DNA of 64,000 nt from Acidaminobacter sp. JC074 (lineage in GTDB: Bacteria > Bacillota > Clostridia > Peptostreptococcales > Acidaminobacteraceae), in NCBI RefSeq assembly GCF_022496765.1, contig NZ_VANV01000019.1, positions 1 through 64,000 of the forward strand. The letters run 5' to 3'. The translations under genes and the position numbers were made by a program. Under the pieces are notes generated by a model. That model saw only the letters and a list, made by a program, of their open reading frames with translations. It did no database searches and was not told the origin of the DNA. This document shows positions 48,124-57,540 of the stretch, piece after piece. The stretch's first letter is position 1; every line of letters starts with the position of its first letter.

Positions 48124-50880
48124 CTAATGTTCAATAACAATTATCTTTAGACTGCCTTCAGGGATGTGCATTTCAGACATGACAACTTCCTTACCAAAAA
48201 CGATTTGCTCAAACATTGTCTTTCCCATTATTACAGGACAATCTTTATCTACCTTTTGTCTATCAGATCTTAAACTGTCAATGGTCTTTTCAACCACATC
48301 ATCAATAAATTTACATAAGACTTCATTCATGACATTTATATTTGAACCCTTGTATTTCATACTCATCCCATAGGACCCTATCAACTGATAAATAAAGTTT
48401 TCATCTGCTGTGATAATCACTTTTCTTTCTGCATAAGACCTTAGAGATAAATAACTAGAAACATCTAATAAAAGGTCTTCTGTCATCTTTAACTTGTTAA
48501 ACTGCCATGAAGAAGACAACCTCTGCTTATTTTCAGATTTTGTCAGTATTCTTTCTGCCTGCAGGCTGAAATCTCTAAGAACTTCCTCATTATCGAATCT
48601 CACAATCATCTCATCATGGTTATTTGGTATGATGATTTCATAAGAAACACCTTGACCGGCAACAGTCTTAACCTCAATACTACCACCAACCTTATCAACG
48701 ATTTCTTTGATACTGCCCATACCTACACCTCGACCGGCAACCGTCGTAGGGGTCAGATAGGAAGTAACACCATCTTCAATAACCATATTGGCCACTTCAA
48801 GATCAGAAAGTTGATCGAGTTCATCTATGGAAAACTTACCAAGTATAAACAAACGGTTTTTAATCTCTTTTATATCTATACCCTTACCATCATCAGAAAT
48901 CGTTAACTGAATGTCAGATCCTTTTTTCCTAATAAAACATGAAATCGTCGTGACTTCATCTTTGCCTACCGACATTCTTTCATCAGGATACTCAGCACCA
49001 TGTGTTACTGAGTTCTTTAAAATATGAATCAAACCTTCAATAAACTCTATATAGGCCTGTCGATTAATTTTTATGGGATCACCTTTGACCACATAGTTAA
49101 CCATTTTACCTTGTTTTTCTGCTAAACGCAATATATATTCTTTAAAGGACAGCATTATATCCCTTAAATCTACTTTTTTTAGTGTTTCCATTTCTTTTAC
49201 AAGCTCATGATCCACACCGAGCTTGTCTGTTAAAGACAAGTAAACCCTGTTAAAAGATGAGATGTCAATCCCCATCTTGGTTCTGTTATCAAAGAACTTC
49301 TCCCCTAACCTTTGTCTTAAGAGCTGGATGTCCATTTCAATCACACCTTCTAAGTCGTAGGCAATCAAGACACGGGTAAAGTGGTCAAGGGTCAAACCTT
49401 GTATATTATGTAAAGAATTAAAAAGTTCATTTTCTACATCCGTAATGCCCCTTACAGTAGCATTCATATTGTATTGGTCGAAAACGCCCTTATATGTGTG
49501 AACCCTACGCAATACTTTGAATATATTGTCTTCTAAAGTTTCATCTGAATCCAGTATCTTAGATATATTTTTAGCAAAATCTAAAAAGGATGATAAATCT
49601 GAAAAGAACATATCAGTGTTTCTTACAACAGCCGTCACCATTTCAGCAATCTCTTTTTCCTCTTCATGTTCTCCCTGATAATCGTATTCATCTTTTAACT
49701 CTGCATGAACAATCAAAACCTTTTCACCTTGGTTTTTAGTCATCATCTGATATTGCATGGCGTAAGGTACATTTTGAATGGTTAAATGTTTATCAAGTAA
49801 CGATAAAAATAAGAGCTCTCTAACCTGATCTTCTGCTTTAAACACCTTCTGTACTACAGATTTAAAGTATTCAGAATCCTCATTTCCTACTTCAAACAAA
49901 AGCTTTGATGCGTCTACGATTTCACCACGGTTGTATTCAAATAAGATACCGTAGGCCATCTCCACATTGTAATCTTCATTAATAACCAAGACATTTGTAT
50001 TTAATACATCTATGACAAGCTCTAAGTTTTCATAATAACTTTGTCTAGTAGAATTTAGATTTGCAAATTCATTTTTTGTTCTAATTGCATTGGTTTCAAG
50101 TTCTCTTTTTTTCCTGTTAAGTCGTCTTATTTCTGTATTAAGTGATTTGATTTCATTGAGTTTTTCACTGTACCTTTCTTCCTTCTGTAATACTTTGCCG
50201 CTTATAACCAAACCAATCATCAAAGCAACTACGATAAAAGACATCTCTGATGACATATCATAAGCAACCACAAGAATATCATTGATCAACGCCAGACTGA
50301 TTAAGAAAACTGCAAAGGTTCTTAGTCGATCAAGTGTATTTCCTTTCATCTGCCAATTGAGGTACATAACCATCAAATAAGCTAATGCCACAAAATAATA
50401 ACCGATGGTCAACTCCGACATTAAGTCCAAAGTAAATATAAAGGTAAATATCATCAGAATAATCATAACTGTCGAAAAGGCAATTCTATATCTGTTGACC
50501 ACATTTTCAAAGACATAGACTTCAATAATATAAAGCATGCCAAGTATAAGAAAAAATCTATAAAAAATAGTCATTCTTAAGCCTAACTCAGAATAAGAAC
50601 GGCCGCCATAAATCAACTGAATAACCATAAGTGATGACAAGAGCATCATAACTATCATAATGAATAAGTTTTCACGATCATGTCGCCATGAAGTCATTTC
50701 ATGATAAATCTTAGATCCTAAGTAAAGGATGATAGCACAAACTGCTATTAACTCAAATTCACCAACATGAATCAGTCTGATGATGCCTGCTGATGTCATA
50801 TGATTCAATCTAGGATATATAAGTAAAGCTGTAGCTACAATAATAATCAGTGATAAGATCTGTTTTATATAATTCTTCAT
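48124..50880 (-). CDS. Membrane CheA-like histidine kinase with Hpt and CheX-like domains
   Basis: A 918-residue protein. Residues 1-230 hold about eight membrane spans without large loops. A coiled coil (235-285) leads to a PAS-like region (about 285-400). An Hpt-like helical bundle follows with the candidate phospho-histidine His461 in LRRVHTYKGVFDQYNM. The ATPase is CheA-like: N box FIEGLIHILKNSVTHGAEYPDER (611-635), G1 SDDGKGID (662-669), G2 AGRGVGMGSIKEIV (715-728). The last 150 residues (SNINVMNEVLCKFIDDVVEKT, then CPVIMG) resemble CheX/CheC phosphatase folds. There is no CheW-like domain. It is followed by the pseudo-receiver. Confidence 0.75.
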   Translation of the reverse strand: MKNYIKQILSLIIIVATALLIYPRLNHMTSAGIIRLIHVGEFELIAVCAIILYLGSKIYHEMTSWRHDRENLFIMIVMMLLSSLMVIQLIYGGRSYSELGLRMTIFYRFFLILGMLYIIEVYVFENVVNRYRIAFSTVMIILMIFTFIFTLDLMSELTIGYYFVALAYLMVMYLNWQMKGNTLDRLRTFAVFLISLALINDILVVAYDMSSEMSFIVVALMIGLVISGKVLQKEERYSEKLNEIKSLNTEIRRLNRKKRELETNAIRTKNEFANLNSTRQSYYENLELVIDVLNTNVLVINEDYNVEMAYGILFEYNRGEIVDASKLLFEVGNEDSEYFKSVVQKVFKAEDQVRELLFLSLLDKHLTIQNVPYAMQYQMMTKNQGEKVLIVHAELKDEYDYQGEHEEEKEIAEMVTAVVRNTDMFFSDLSSFLDFAKNISKILDSDETLEDNIFKVLRRVHTYKGVFDQYNMNATVRGITDVENELFNSLHNIQGLTLDHFTRVLIAYDLEGVIEMDIQLLRQRLGEKFFDNRTKMGIDISSFNRVYLSLTDKLGVDHELVKEMETLKKVDLRDIMLSFKEYILRLAEKQGKMVNYVVKGDPIKINRQAYIEFIEGLIHILKNSVTHGAEYPDERMSVGKDEVTTISCFIRKKGSDIQLTISDDGKGIDIKEIKNRLFILGKFSIDELDQLSDLEVANMVIEDGVTSYLTPTTVAGRGVGMGSIKEIVDKVGGSIEVKTVAGQGVSYEIIIPNNHDEMIVRFDNEEVLRDFSLQAERILTKSENKQRLSSSWQFNKLKMTEDLLLDVSSYLSLRSYAERKVIITADENFIYQLIGSYGMSMKYKGSNINVMNEVLCKFIDDVVEKTIDSLRSDRQKVDKDCPVIMGKTMFEQIVFGKEVVMSEMHIPEGSLKIIVIEH

Positions 50881-50932
50881 AAGTTCTCCTCGCCACTATA
50901 TTATACTACAAGATTCATACAGGTACAAAAAT

Positions 50933-50953
50933 AGCAGCGGATTAACCGCTGCT
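50933..50953 (-). terminator. Terminator of ribU
   Basis: AGCAGCGG-ATTAA-CCGCTGCT stem with TATTTTTG following on the minus strand. Confidence 0.88.
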
Positions 50954-50959
50954 TCATGA

Positions 50960-51571
50960 TTAATTTTGAATTCTCATCAACGGTGGAATCACAAACTTGT
51001 AGATAGCACCTGTTATTACTGTTACCAATATACCTTTTAGTAAGTTAAATGGCACGATAGAGAATAGGATAAAGTCCCATACTGTTTCCATAAACTGACC
51101 AAAGATTGGTAAGTTAGCAGCCATTTCAACAAATCCTATCACTTCCATACCAAATAGGTTGGCATAAAGTGGTAGCAATACAAAGTAATTTAACATAGCT
51201 CCCATGAAAGTCATAAATACAGTACCAATTAAACCACCGATAACAGCACCTTTTACTGAAGGCATCTTCTTATAGACCAAACCCACCGGAACAACCAATG
51301 ATATACCTATTAATAGGTTAGCCAACTCTCCAATACCACCCGTCATGGTACCATTTAAAATGAAATTTAATAAGACCTTTACTAGTTCAACTAAAGCACC
51401 TGCTAAAGGTCCCATTACGATAGCACCAATGACAGCAGGTAAATCTGAAATATCTAATTTTAAAAACTCTGGAAATATAGCAAGTGGTGCTTCAATAAGC
51501 ATTAATACACCTGCAACTGCACTTAAAAGTGCTACTTTAATCAAATAATTGATTTGACTGTTTCTTTTCAT
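50960..51571 (-). CDS. ribU: ECF transporter S component RibU (riboflavin)
   Basis: A 203-residue integral membrane protein with six spans. The motifs LIEAPLAIFPEFLKLDISDLPAVIGAIVMGPLAGALVELVKVLLNF and GGIGELANLLIG are characteristic of RibU. It binds riboflavin and works with the shared ECF module (not encoded here). The FMN riboswitch directly upstream confirms the substrate. Confidence 0.95.
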   Translation of the reverse strand: MKRNSQINYLIKVALLSAVAGVLMLIEAPLAIFPEFLKLDISDLPAVIGAIVMGPLAGALVELVKVLLNFILNGTMTGGIGELANLLIGISLVVPVGLVYKKMPSVKGAVIGGLIGTVFMTFMGAMLNYFVLLPLYANLFGMEVIGFVEMAANLPIFGQFMETVWDFILFSIVPFNLLKGILVTVITGAIYKFVIPPLMRIQN

Positions 51572-51605
51572 AAACTTCCTCCTATTACAATCCTAGAAGA
51601 ACAGC

Positions 51606-51631
51606 AAAAAACCCTGGCAAAAAACCAGGGC
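51606..51631 (-). terminator. Terminator of the FMN riboswitch
   Basis: CCCTGG (51612-51617) pairs with 51625-51630, followed by six T on the minus strand. It is the off-state expression platform before ribU. Confidence 0.85.
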
Positions 51632-51649
51632 AAAAATATCATAACACCA

Positions 51650-51757
51650 TTCTTCTTCCATCCAGACTTTACTGTCGGTCTTGGAATTTCACCAAGTCAA
51701 CCCATTGGGTTCGTGGACTATCACCACCGGTCGGGAATTTCACCCTGCCCTGAAGAT
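51650..51757 (-). promoter_or_regulatory. FMN riboswitch (RFN element)
   Basis: The minus strand has the RFN core: CTTCAGGGCAGGGTGAAATT, CCGACCGGTGGT, AGTCCACGA, GGTGAAATTCC, and GACCGACAGTAAAGTCTGGA ending GGATGGAAGAAGA. All six paired arms can be drawn. It shuts off ribU when FMN is plentiful. Confidence 0.96.
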
Positions 51758-51782
51758 ATTAATTTATACACATCATAACAAA

Positions 51783-53405
51783 TTACATGTCATCTGTCAA
51801 TTCGTTCACAATCGGAAACTTCAGTGTAAGTTCCTTAGTAGAGTTTTCATACTTGGAACTTATCAGTTGACCCTTTAAACCAAGTTCTACACATTCTGAA
51901 AGTTTGCTGATCAGGTCATCTTCATTCACACGACTGGATGAAGAGGTATTTCTCATAACATTGATCAGAACCTGTTTTTCATCTGAAAAGACTTCTATTG
52001 AAAGTTGATTGTTCTTACCTTTACCTGAGTTAAATAGTATATTGAGTACCAAGAATCTTAAAACACCTTGTAAAAGTGCTTTGTTTTGAAAAAGAATGAC
52101 ATCTATATCACAAGTTACATCCATGTTGAAAGAGGTGTTTTCCTTATCATATCCTTCAACACTCTTATCTATAAGAGCCTTGATATCAAAATGTTCATAA
52201 GAAGCATGAACATTAGATAAAATCAGCTGATTAAAGAGTTCCTTCATAACATAAATATTGTTTTCTTCTACTACAATTTCTTTAACTTTTGGTTCATAAA
52301 TTGGTTTAACAGGCTTGACCTGATTGACGATCTTAACAATCCTATTAAATTCCTCAAACTTAATATCGTCTTCCGATAAATGTTCATCTAATTGAATCGC
52401 ATGTGACAAAGAAGTAATTTGATGATCAATTTTCTTTCTCATCTTACGATATGTCAAAATGAAAAAGACTATGGTAACCAAGAGTAGACTGACAATAACA
52501 TGAATCATAACACACAATCTTGTTTCTTTCTTTTTGGATAAGGTCTCATATTCACGCACATAGTTAGTAAGTACTTCAGATTTATTGATAACAAGCCATC
52601 TAAGGGTCGGATAAGTCTTGTAGTACATCTGACCGAGCTCTGGATGATTGTACCTTTGAATCGAATCGCTTGCCTCATCAATCATCTGTTCAAGGACATC
52701 TGAGTCTACATCCAAATGACCACGAATGGCATTGCCCTTATAATCATAAACGATTAGCTGAAGCAACTCAGAATCAGGTATGGTATTTAAACTAGAGATA
52801 ACATTTTCTTTAAAGTATTCTATAGCATGCTCTCTTTTTTCGTAAATACCAACATAGTAATTGTCTTCAACCATTTTTATAATAGAAAGATAATCTTCGA
52901 AAACGCCATCTTCTAACCATGTAGAAGAAAACTTTAAAGAATGTTCTTTTAAGAGTCCTTCTGAAAATAACTCTCCTACTCTTTTACCGGTATCGTCTCT
53001 TAGTTCATGGATATTGGACTTAAAGTCATCCAAATCACTGTATAAAATATTGCCTCTTTTATCTAGTATAAAAATGCCATCAATAAACTCTCTACTATTT
53101 AGGTGTAAGAGCAAGGCTTCTTTGTCATTTGAGCTTGATGCAATGACTTCATCCAAAGCATTATCCATCTTCTCATAAGAATAAGTTTCGACCATTTCAT
53201 CAATGGTGGCTTCTAAATCCAGCGTTACCCCAATCCCCTCTTCAAGCATGAGCTCTGTTTGATCAATGATAACTTCTAAATCTTTACTTTCACTTAAAAT
53301 ATCAAATAAAAATAAGAGACCAAAAATAGTAATTATGGCAGATAAAGAACTTACTGTTATTAAGATGAACATAGAAAGTATACTTTTTTTCTTCATAAAT
53401 ACCAT
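51783..53405 (-). CDS. Membrane sensor protein with degenerate kinase-like C-terminus
   Basis: A 540-residue protein with a membrane span at residues 10-34, an extracellular sensor of about 265 residues (helix-rich start, then IDGIFILDKRGNILYSDLDDF, a dCache/PAS-like strand pattern) and a second span near 303-325 (MIHVIVSLLLVTIVFFILTYR). The cytoplasmic part has a helical region and a fold resembling a GHKL ATPase (LLQGVLRFLVLNILFNSGKG as an N-box relic), but the G boxes are not recognisable. It may be an inactive kinase or a ligand sensor for a partner. Start either 53405 or the ATG three codons in. Confidence 0.6.
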   Translation of the reverse strand: MVFMKKKSILSMFILITVSSLSAIITIFGLLFLFDILSESKDLEVIIDQTELMLEEGIGVTLDLEATIDEMVETYSYEKMDNALDEVIASSSNDKEALLLHLNSREFIDGIFILDKRGNILYSDLDDFKSNIHELRDDTGKRVGELFSEGLLKEHSLKFSSTWLEDGVFEDYLSIIKMVEDNYYVGIYEKREHAIEYFKENVISSLNTIPDSELLQLIVYDYKGNAIRGHLDVDSDVLEQMIDEASDSIQRYNHPELGQMYYKTYPTLRWLVINKSEVLTNYVREYETLSKKKETRLCVMIHVIVSLLLVTIVFFILTYRKMRKKIDHQITSLSHAIQLDEHLSEDDIKFEEFNRIVKIVNQVKPVKPIYEPKVKEIVVEENNIYVMKELFNQLILSNVHASYEHFDIKALIDKSVEGYDKENTSFNMDVTCDIDVILFQNKALLQGVLRFLVLNILFNSGKGKNNQLSIEVFSDEKQVLINVMRNTSSSSRVNEDDLISKLSECVELGLKGQLISSKYENSTKELTLKFPIVNELTDDM

Positions 53406-53504
53406 GACCCCTATATTATTTTACCATAGTTAACGATAACATTAAATAATAGTTTATAACCCATATATAAATTTTATGAATAAATGCATGGTTTTACACA
53501 TTAA

Positions 53505-53528
53505 AAAGTGGAGCATTCGCTCCACTTT
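53505..53528 (-). terminator. Terminator of the AOR operon
   Basis: AAAGTGGAGC-ATTC-GCTCCACTTT, overlapping the ThiS-like stop codon and followed by T on the minus strand. Confidence 0.85.
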
Positions 53529-53724
53529 AACCACCGCCAAAAAGATGGATGACTTTTACATCATCACCATCATGTACAACCTTGGTCTTGTAATCCTCTG
53601 GTCGTACATGAAGGCCATTAACTTTTACGACAATCATATGATCCATATACCTCTTCTTTTCTAACAGCTCCTTAATAGTAAGACTGCCATCATTTTCAAA
53701 AGGTGTATTGTTTACAGTGATCAT
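53527..53724 (-). CDS. ThiS/MoaD-like ubiquitin-fold sulfur carrier
   Basis: A 65-residue beta-grasp protein ending in Gly-Gly-Gly (VKVIHLFGGG), the C-terminus that is adenylated and thiocarboxylated in ThiS and MoaD. It lies 12 bases after the AOR gene with no thiamine genes around, so it likely supplies sulfur to the tungsten/molybdopterin cofactor of AOR or to its maturation. The exact pathway is inferred from context; by sequence alone it looks more like ThiS than MoaD. Confidence 0.85.
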   Translation of the reverse strand: MITVNNTPFENDGSLTIKELLEKKRYMDHMIVVKVNGLHVRPEDYKTKVVHDGDDVKVIHLFGGG

Positions 53725-53736
53725 ACTACCTCATTT

Positions 53737-55893
53737 CTATAAATGCTTTTTAACTACCTCAAGAAGTTCTGGTAAGTCCATACCTAACTCTTCAAGCTTT
53801 TCTACCTTAGGTACACCATTAGGCGTCCAACCTCTTCTTAAGTATACAGCATCTGTTAATTTTTCATACTGACTTTCTCTATATTCTCTAGTTTTAGCCA
53901 TTTTATCTTCAACTGAAAGGCCTGTTGGATCAAGACCTACTAGATCCTTCAATTGACCATCATAACGCTCTTCTCTAGATAAATACTCTTCCTTAGTAAC
54001 AGGACCCATTGAACGGTAAGGCGTTGCATCATGTTTTCTAAGACCTTTACCCATACGGATATTGAAGATTCTTTGGAAGTTATAAACACGCTCTGATTGT
54101 TTAATAAGTTCATGTTTGTCTATGGATAAACCTGTTACACCATTAAAGATATCCACATAGTTTTGCACATGTTCAGGCATCTTAGCAGGTTCATCAGCCG
54201 TAGCGTTAGATTCAGGTGTTGTGTCGTTCCAAGGTAATTTACAGAAACCACACAAACCAAACCATGTTCTAAACATTGGGAAATAATGAAGCGCTTCAGC
54301 CTTATCTTCAAAAGTAGGAATTTGATTGTTAACCATATCCATAAAGATCAACCAAGCCTCATCATGTTGTGGTCCTTTATTAGTAAGACCATAACCACCT
54401 TGCTGAGCAAGAGACTCTTTAGACATATACTCAGAGTACTCTAAACCTTTTTGCTCCATACCGATATCATCTAAGAAGGCTCTATCAGCACCATATTCTT
54501 TTTCGAAGATATCCTTCATCTTTCTGATACCTAAACCAGCAATCTTACCAAATCCTTCACCTCTAGACATTTGGTGAATCAACTCATATGCAGCCCACTT
54601 GTTACCAAAGTTTAACTCTAGACCACCAGTAATTTCTTTATTGATGATACCTCTTTCATAACATTCCATTACAAAAGCAGTCAGTGTACCAAATGAAATT
54701 GTATCAATACCATAAGTATCGCAGTAGAAGTTAAGCTCAAGGATACCTCTAGGATCAAAGACACCAATGTTTGAACCACAGCCTGCTGCTGTTTCATACT
54801 CAGGACCATCTACAACAACCTTGTCACCCTTATATGGACCTGATTCTAATTCAAAATGATCTGCAGCTTTTGCACATGATAATGAACAACCATACCAGCA
54901 GCCGTCAGGTGTATTTTGAGTAATATAATCTCTAACAAATGTATGTGAATCAATATTTATTGTATCCTTGTGAGAACCATATTGATAGTTGTGCGTTGGT
55001 AATAAATCATAGGCATCCATCACTTCAACAATGTTTGCAGTACCAATTTGTCTCATTCTACATTGTACATCATCTAACTTGTCTATCTGCTTATGAATCT
55101 TAATACCAGCCTTATTAATTGGCGAAATATTATCAACATTGTTCATATTACCATGTGTACCAGCGTATCTGATAACAATACCCTTGATATTCTTATCTCT
55201 GAATACAGTACCGATACCACCTCTACCAGCTTGTTTAAGTCTTGCTACTTTTCTTCTTGTATCGTAGAAAGTAAAGTTAAGTAAACCGATTAATGTATTC
55301 TCAGCAGCAGTACCTGCTGTAACAACAGCAACATTTCTTCTGTCATCTTCATCTTTGGCATACATCTCAGTTAACTGTTCACCTAACACGTGACCATCAA
55401 CAGCTTCTAGTGGTGCTTCTTCTATTTGAACAGATCCATCATTACCATCTATAACAATAATGACGTCTTTATCAGCCTTACCTTGAATTTCCAATGCATC
55501 CCAACCTGAGAACTTAAGGAAAGGACCAACATAACCACCTACGTTAGAATCTATTACCATATCTGTAAGTGGAGATATAGATACAACAAGTGATTTACCT
55601 GTACCAGGGTATTGAGTAATACCACAAACAGGGCCAGGTGCTATAATGATTTCGTTTTCAGGATCTTGCCATCTTGTTTCTGGCTTAACTGCATGCCATA
55701 ACTTATATAAACCAAAACCTTTACCACCTACAAATTTATCTTTCATAAATTGAGTAACTGGTTGTTCTTCGATATGGTTATCATTTAAGTTGATGTATAA
55801 GGTACGATTGGCATAACCTTTTTCTAACTCTTTTAACTCATAATTAAATGACTTTAAAAGCTTGTGTTCACTTCTCATTTTTTCGATTTGCAT
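53737..55893 (-). CDS. aor: Tungsten-type aldehyde:ferredoxin oxidoreductase
   Basis: A 718-residue AOR-family enzyme that oxidises aldehydes to acids with ferredoxin as acceptor. The AOR N domain (GGKGFGLYKLW, PGPVCGITQYPGTGKSLVVSISPLT, GGYVGPFLKFSGWDALEIQG) binds the tungstopterin. The [4Fe-4S] cysteines appear as CWYGCSLSC (332, 336, 340) with the fourth in GLCGFCKL. The first spacing is Cys-X3-Cys-X3-Cys, not the Cys-X2-Cys-X3-Cys I expect for classical AOR. The protein also carries an extra 27 residues before the usual start. It is encoded with a polyferredoxin upstream. Confidence 0.9.
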   Translation of the reverse strand: MQIEKMRSEHKLLKSFNYELKELEKGYANRTLYINLNDNHIEEQPVTQFMKDKFVGGKGFGLYKLWHAVKPETRWQDPENEIIIAPGPVCGITQYPGTGKSLVVSISPLTDMVIDSNVGGYVGPFLKFSGWDALEIQGKADKDVIIVIDGNDGSVQIEEAPLEAVDGHVLGEQLTEMYAKDEDDRRNVAVVTAGTAAENTLIGLLNFTFYDTRRKVARLKQAGRGGIGTVFRDKNIKGIVIRYAGTHGNMNNVDNISPINKAGIKIHKQIDKLDDVQCRMRQIGTANIVEVMDAYDLLPTHNYQYGSHKDTINIDSHTFVRDYITQNTPDGCWYGCSLSCAKAADHFELESGPYKGDKVVVDGPEYETAAGCGSNIGVFDPRGILELNFYCDTYGIDTISFGTLTAFVMECYERGIINKEITGGLELNFGNKWAAYELIHQMSRGEGFGKIAGLGIRKMKDIFEKEYGADRAFLDDIGMEQKGLEYSEYMSKESLAQQGGYGLTNKGPQHDEAWLIFMDMVNNQIPTFEDKAEALHYFPMFRTWFGLCGFCKLPWNDTTPESNATADEPAKMPEHVQNYVDIFNGVTGLSIDKHELIKQSERVYNFQRIFNIRMGKGLRKHDATPYRSMGPVTKEEYLSREERYDGQLKDLVGLDPTGLSVEDKMAKTREYRESQYEKLTDAVYLRRGWTPNGVPKVEKLEELGMDLPELLEVVKKHL

Positions 55894-55901
55894 GATTCCT
55901 C

Positions 55902-56276
55902 CTATAAGCTAAGTGCGTCTTGTTCACAAACGTTTACACATTGACCACATGAAATACATTTAAAAGGTACCAAGTAATCATCATGTTGTCTCATTGCACC
56001 TGTTGGGCAAAAACCTACACAAATCAGACAGCCAACACATCTATTCTTATCTAACCTAACAATACCATTGGCATCACGCTTTAAAGCTTCAGCTGGACAG
56101 ACATCAATACATCTGCCGCATTGATTACAGACATTAATGAGTCTACCACCATTCTTAGGTAAAATCTGAATACATGATTTTTCTCTGTTGTTCTCTTTTT
56201 TAAATAGCGTTGAGCACTTTTCCTCGCAAGCGCCACAGCTGATACATTTCTCTATCGCCACATTTAAAACTTTCAA
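55902..56276 (-). CDS. Four-cluster (4 x 4Fe-4S) polyferredoxin
   Basis: A 124-residue ferredoxin with four cysteine clusters: CISCGACEEKCS, CNQCGRCIDVCPA, CVGCLICVGFCPT and CISCGQCVNVCEQ. It begins with TTG at 56276, GGGAGG upstream. It is 8 bases before AOR and most likely receives its electrons, as the small subunit does in AOR-polyferredoxin complexes. Confidence 0.92.
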   Translation of the reverse strand: MKVLNVAIEKCISCGACEEKCSTLFKKENNREKSCIQILPKNGGRLINVCNQCGRCIDVCPAEALKRDANGIVRLDKNRCVGCLICVGFCPTGAMRQHDDYLVPFKCISCGQCVNVCEQDALSL

Positions 56277-56308
56277 TACGACCTCCCTATTCTCTTTGCC
56301 TTATATGA

Positions 56309-56337
56309 ATTATAAACTTATTTTTCTGAAAAAACAA
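56309..56337 (-). promoter_or_regulatory. Sigma-A type promoter of the ferredoxin-AOR operon
   Basis: On the minus strand -35 TTGTTT (56332-56337) and a perfect -10 TATAAT (56309-56314) are 17 bases apart. The AOR unit therefore has its own promoter, apart from the sigma-54 operon upstream. Confidence 0.65.
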
Positions 56338-56391
56338 CCAATTGTTATACCTTTTTATACTTTTAACAAAACCAATTAAAGTATTACTAAA

Positions 56392-57540
56392 CTACACAAC
56401 TGATGGTTCAAAAACAAGCTCACCCTTTTCGAATCTATACAGGTTAAGAGCACTGATATCAATAGAAGTTTCCTCACCCATAATCATTTCTGCCATCAAA
56501 ATACCTGTAGCAGGACCAAACATGAAACCATGGCCAGAAAATCCTACAGCTAGGTAAAAACCTTTAACTTCATGAACAGGACCTAAAATAGGCTGTCTGT
56601 CAGGTGTGATGTTATAAAGGCCTGCCCATTGACGTATTACCATAGCCTTTTTTAGTGGAGGTAATAAATCTGTAATGGTTTTAGCCATCTCATCTAAAAA
56701 GTGCCATCCTGAATTGATGTTGCCATCTCTTGGTTCACCAGCATCACCACGTCCCATAACCAAACCACCATGTGGTACTTGTTGACAATAGAAATTACCT
56801 GTAAAAGACATGACCATTGTTGATAAGATTGGATCTATCGGCTCTGTAACTAAGATCTGATGTCTTTCTGAATAGATAGGCAAGTCTACACCAACCATTC
56901 TAGCGATATCTTGCGAATGCCCACCTGCCGCATTAACAACTTGATTGGTTTCAATCAAACCTTTGTCTGTTACAACACATGTTACTTGCCCATTTTCAAC
57001 AACAATATCTGTTACTTCTGTGTATTTCATAAATTCAACACCCAGCTTCTCAGCAGCCTTTGCAAAAGCAAGCGTTGTATGGAATGGATTTAAGTGACCA
57101 TCTTTTTCATAATAAGCAGCAGAGACATAACCGTCTGTATTTAATATAGGTACAATTTCTTTTGCCTCATCTAAAGTCAACTCTCTTGATTCAATGCCTA
57201 AAGAATTTTGAAGTTTGATGTTTCTTCTAAACTGCTCCTTCTCTTTTTCAGTCGTTGCCAGTAGCAAATAGCCACCCTGCTTAAACTCTATATCCCCATC
57301 GTATTCTAAAACTTCATTAGCGGTTTCAAAGAATTCACATGACATTTTTGCAATTTTACAGTTCATCTCTGTGCCCCACTGCTGACGAATACCAGCACCA
57401 CAAGCACCAGTTGCACCTGAAGCTATAAATCTTTTTTCAACAACGATGATGTTTTTCATACCTTTTTTGGCAAGGTTATAGGCAATTGCAGCACCTGAGA
57501 TACCACCACCTATGATTACAATATCAGCTTTCTTATTCAT
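56392..57540 (-). CDS. FAD-dependent amino acid/amine dehydrogenase beta subunit (DAO family)
   Basis: A 382-residue DAO-family flavoenzyme. ADIVIIGGGISGAAIAYNLAKKG is the FAD motif; GACGAGIRQQWG, GGHSQDIARMVGV and LYNITPDRQPILGPV are typical of the HcnC/SoxB/proline dehydrogenase beta branch. It likely oxidises an amine or amino acid (proline, glycine, sarcosine or a similar compound). I chose the third of three tandem ATGs (57540), six bases after AGGAGG. Fifth and last gene of the sigma-54 operon. Confidence 0.9.
   Translation of the reverse strand: MNKKADIVIIGGGISGAAIAYNLAKKGMKNIIVVEKRFIASGATGACGAGIRQQWGTEMNCKIAKMSCEFFETANEVLEYDGDIEFKQGGYLLLATTEKEKEQFRRNIKLQNSLGIESRELTLDEAKEIVPILNTDGYVSAAYYEKDGHLNPFHTTLAFAKAAEKLGVEFMKYTEVTDIVVENGQVTCVVTDKGLIETNQVVNAAGGHSQDIARMVGVDLPIYSERHQILVTEPIDPILSTMVMSFTGNFYCQQVPHGGLVMGRGDAGEPRDGNINSGWHFLDEMAKTITDLLPPLKKAMVIRQWAGLYNITPDRQPILGPVHEVKGFYLAVGFSGHGFMFGPATGILMAEMIMGEETSIDISALNLYRFEKGELVFEPSVV

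Noticed and set aside
53527-53724. Reading the ThiS-like gene as part of thiamine synthesis
   Set aside because: No thiamine gene or TPP riboswitch is nearby; the gene is in the AOR unit.
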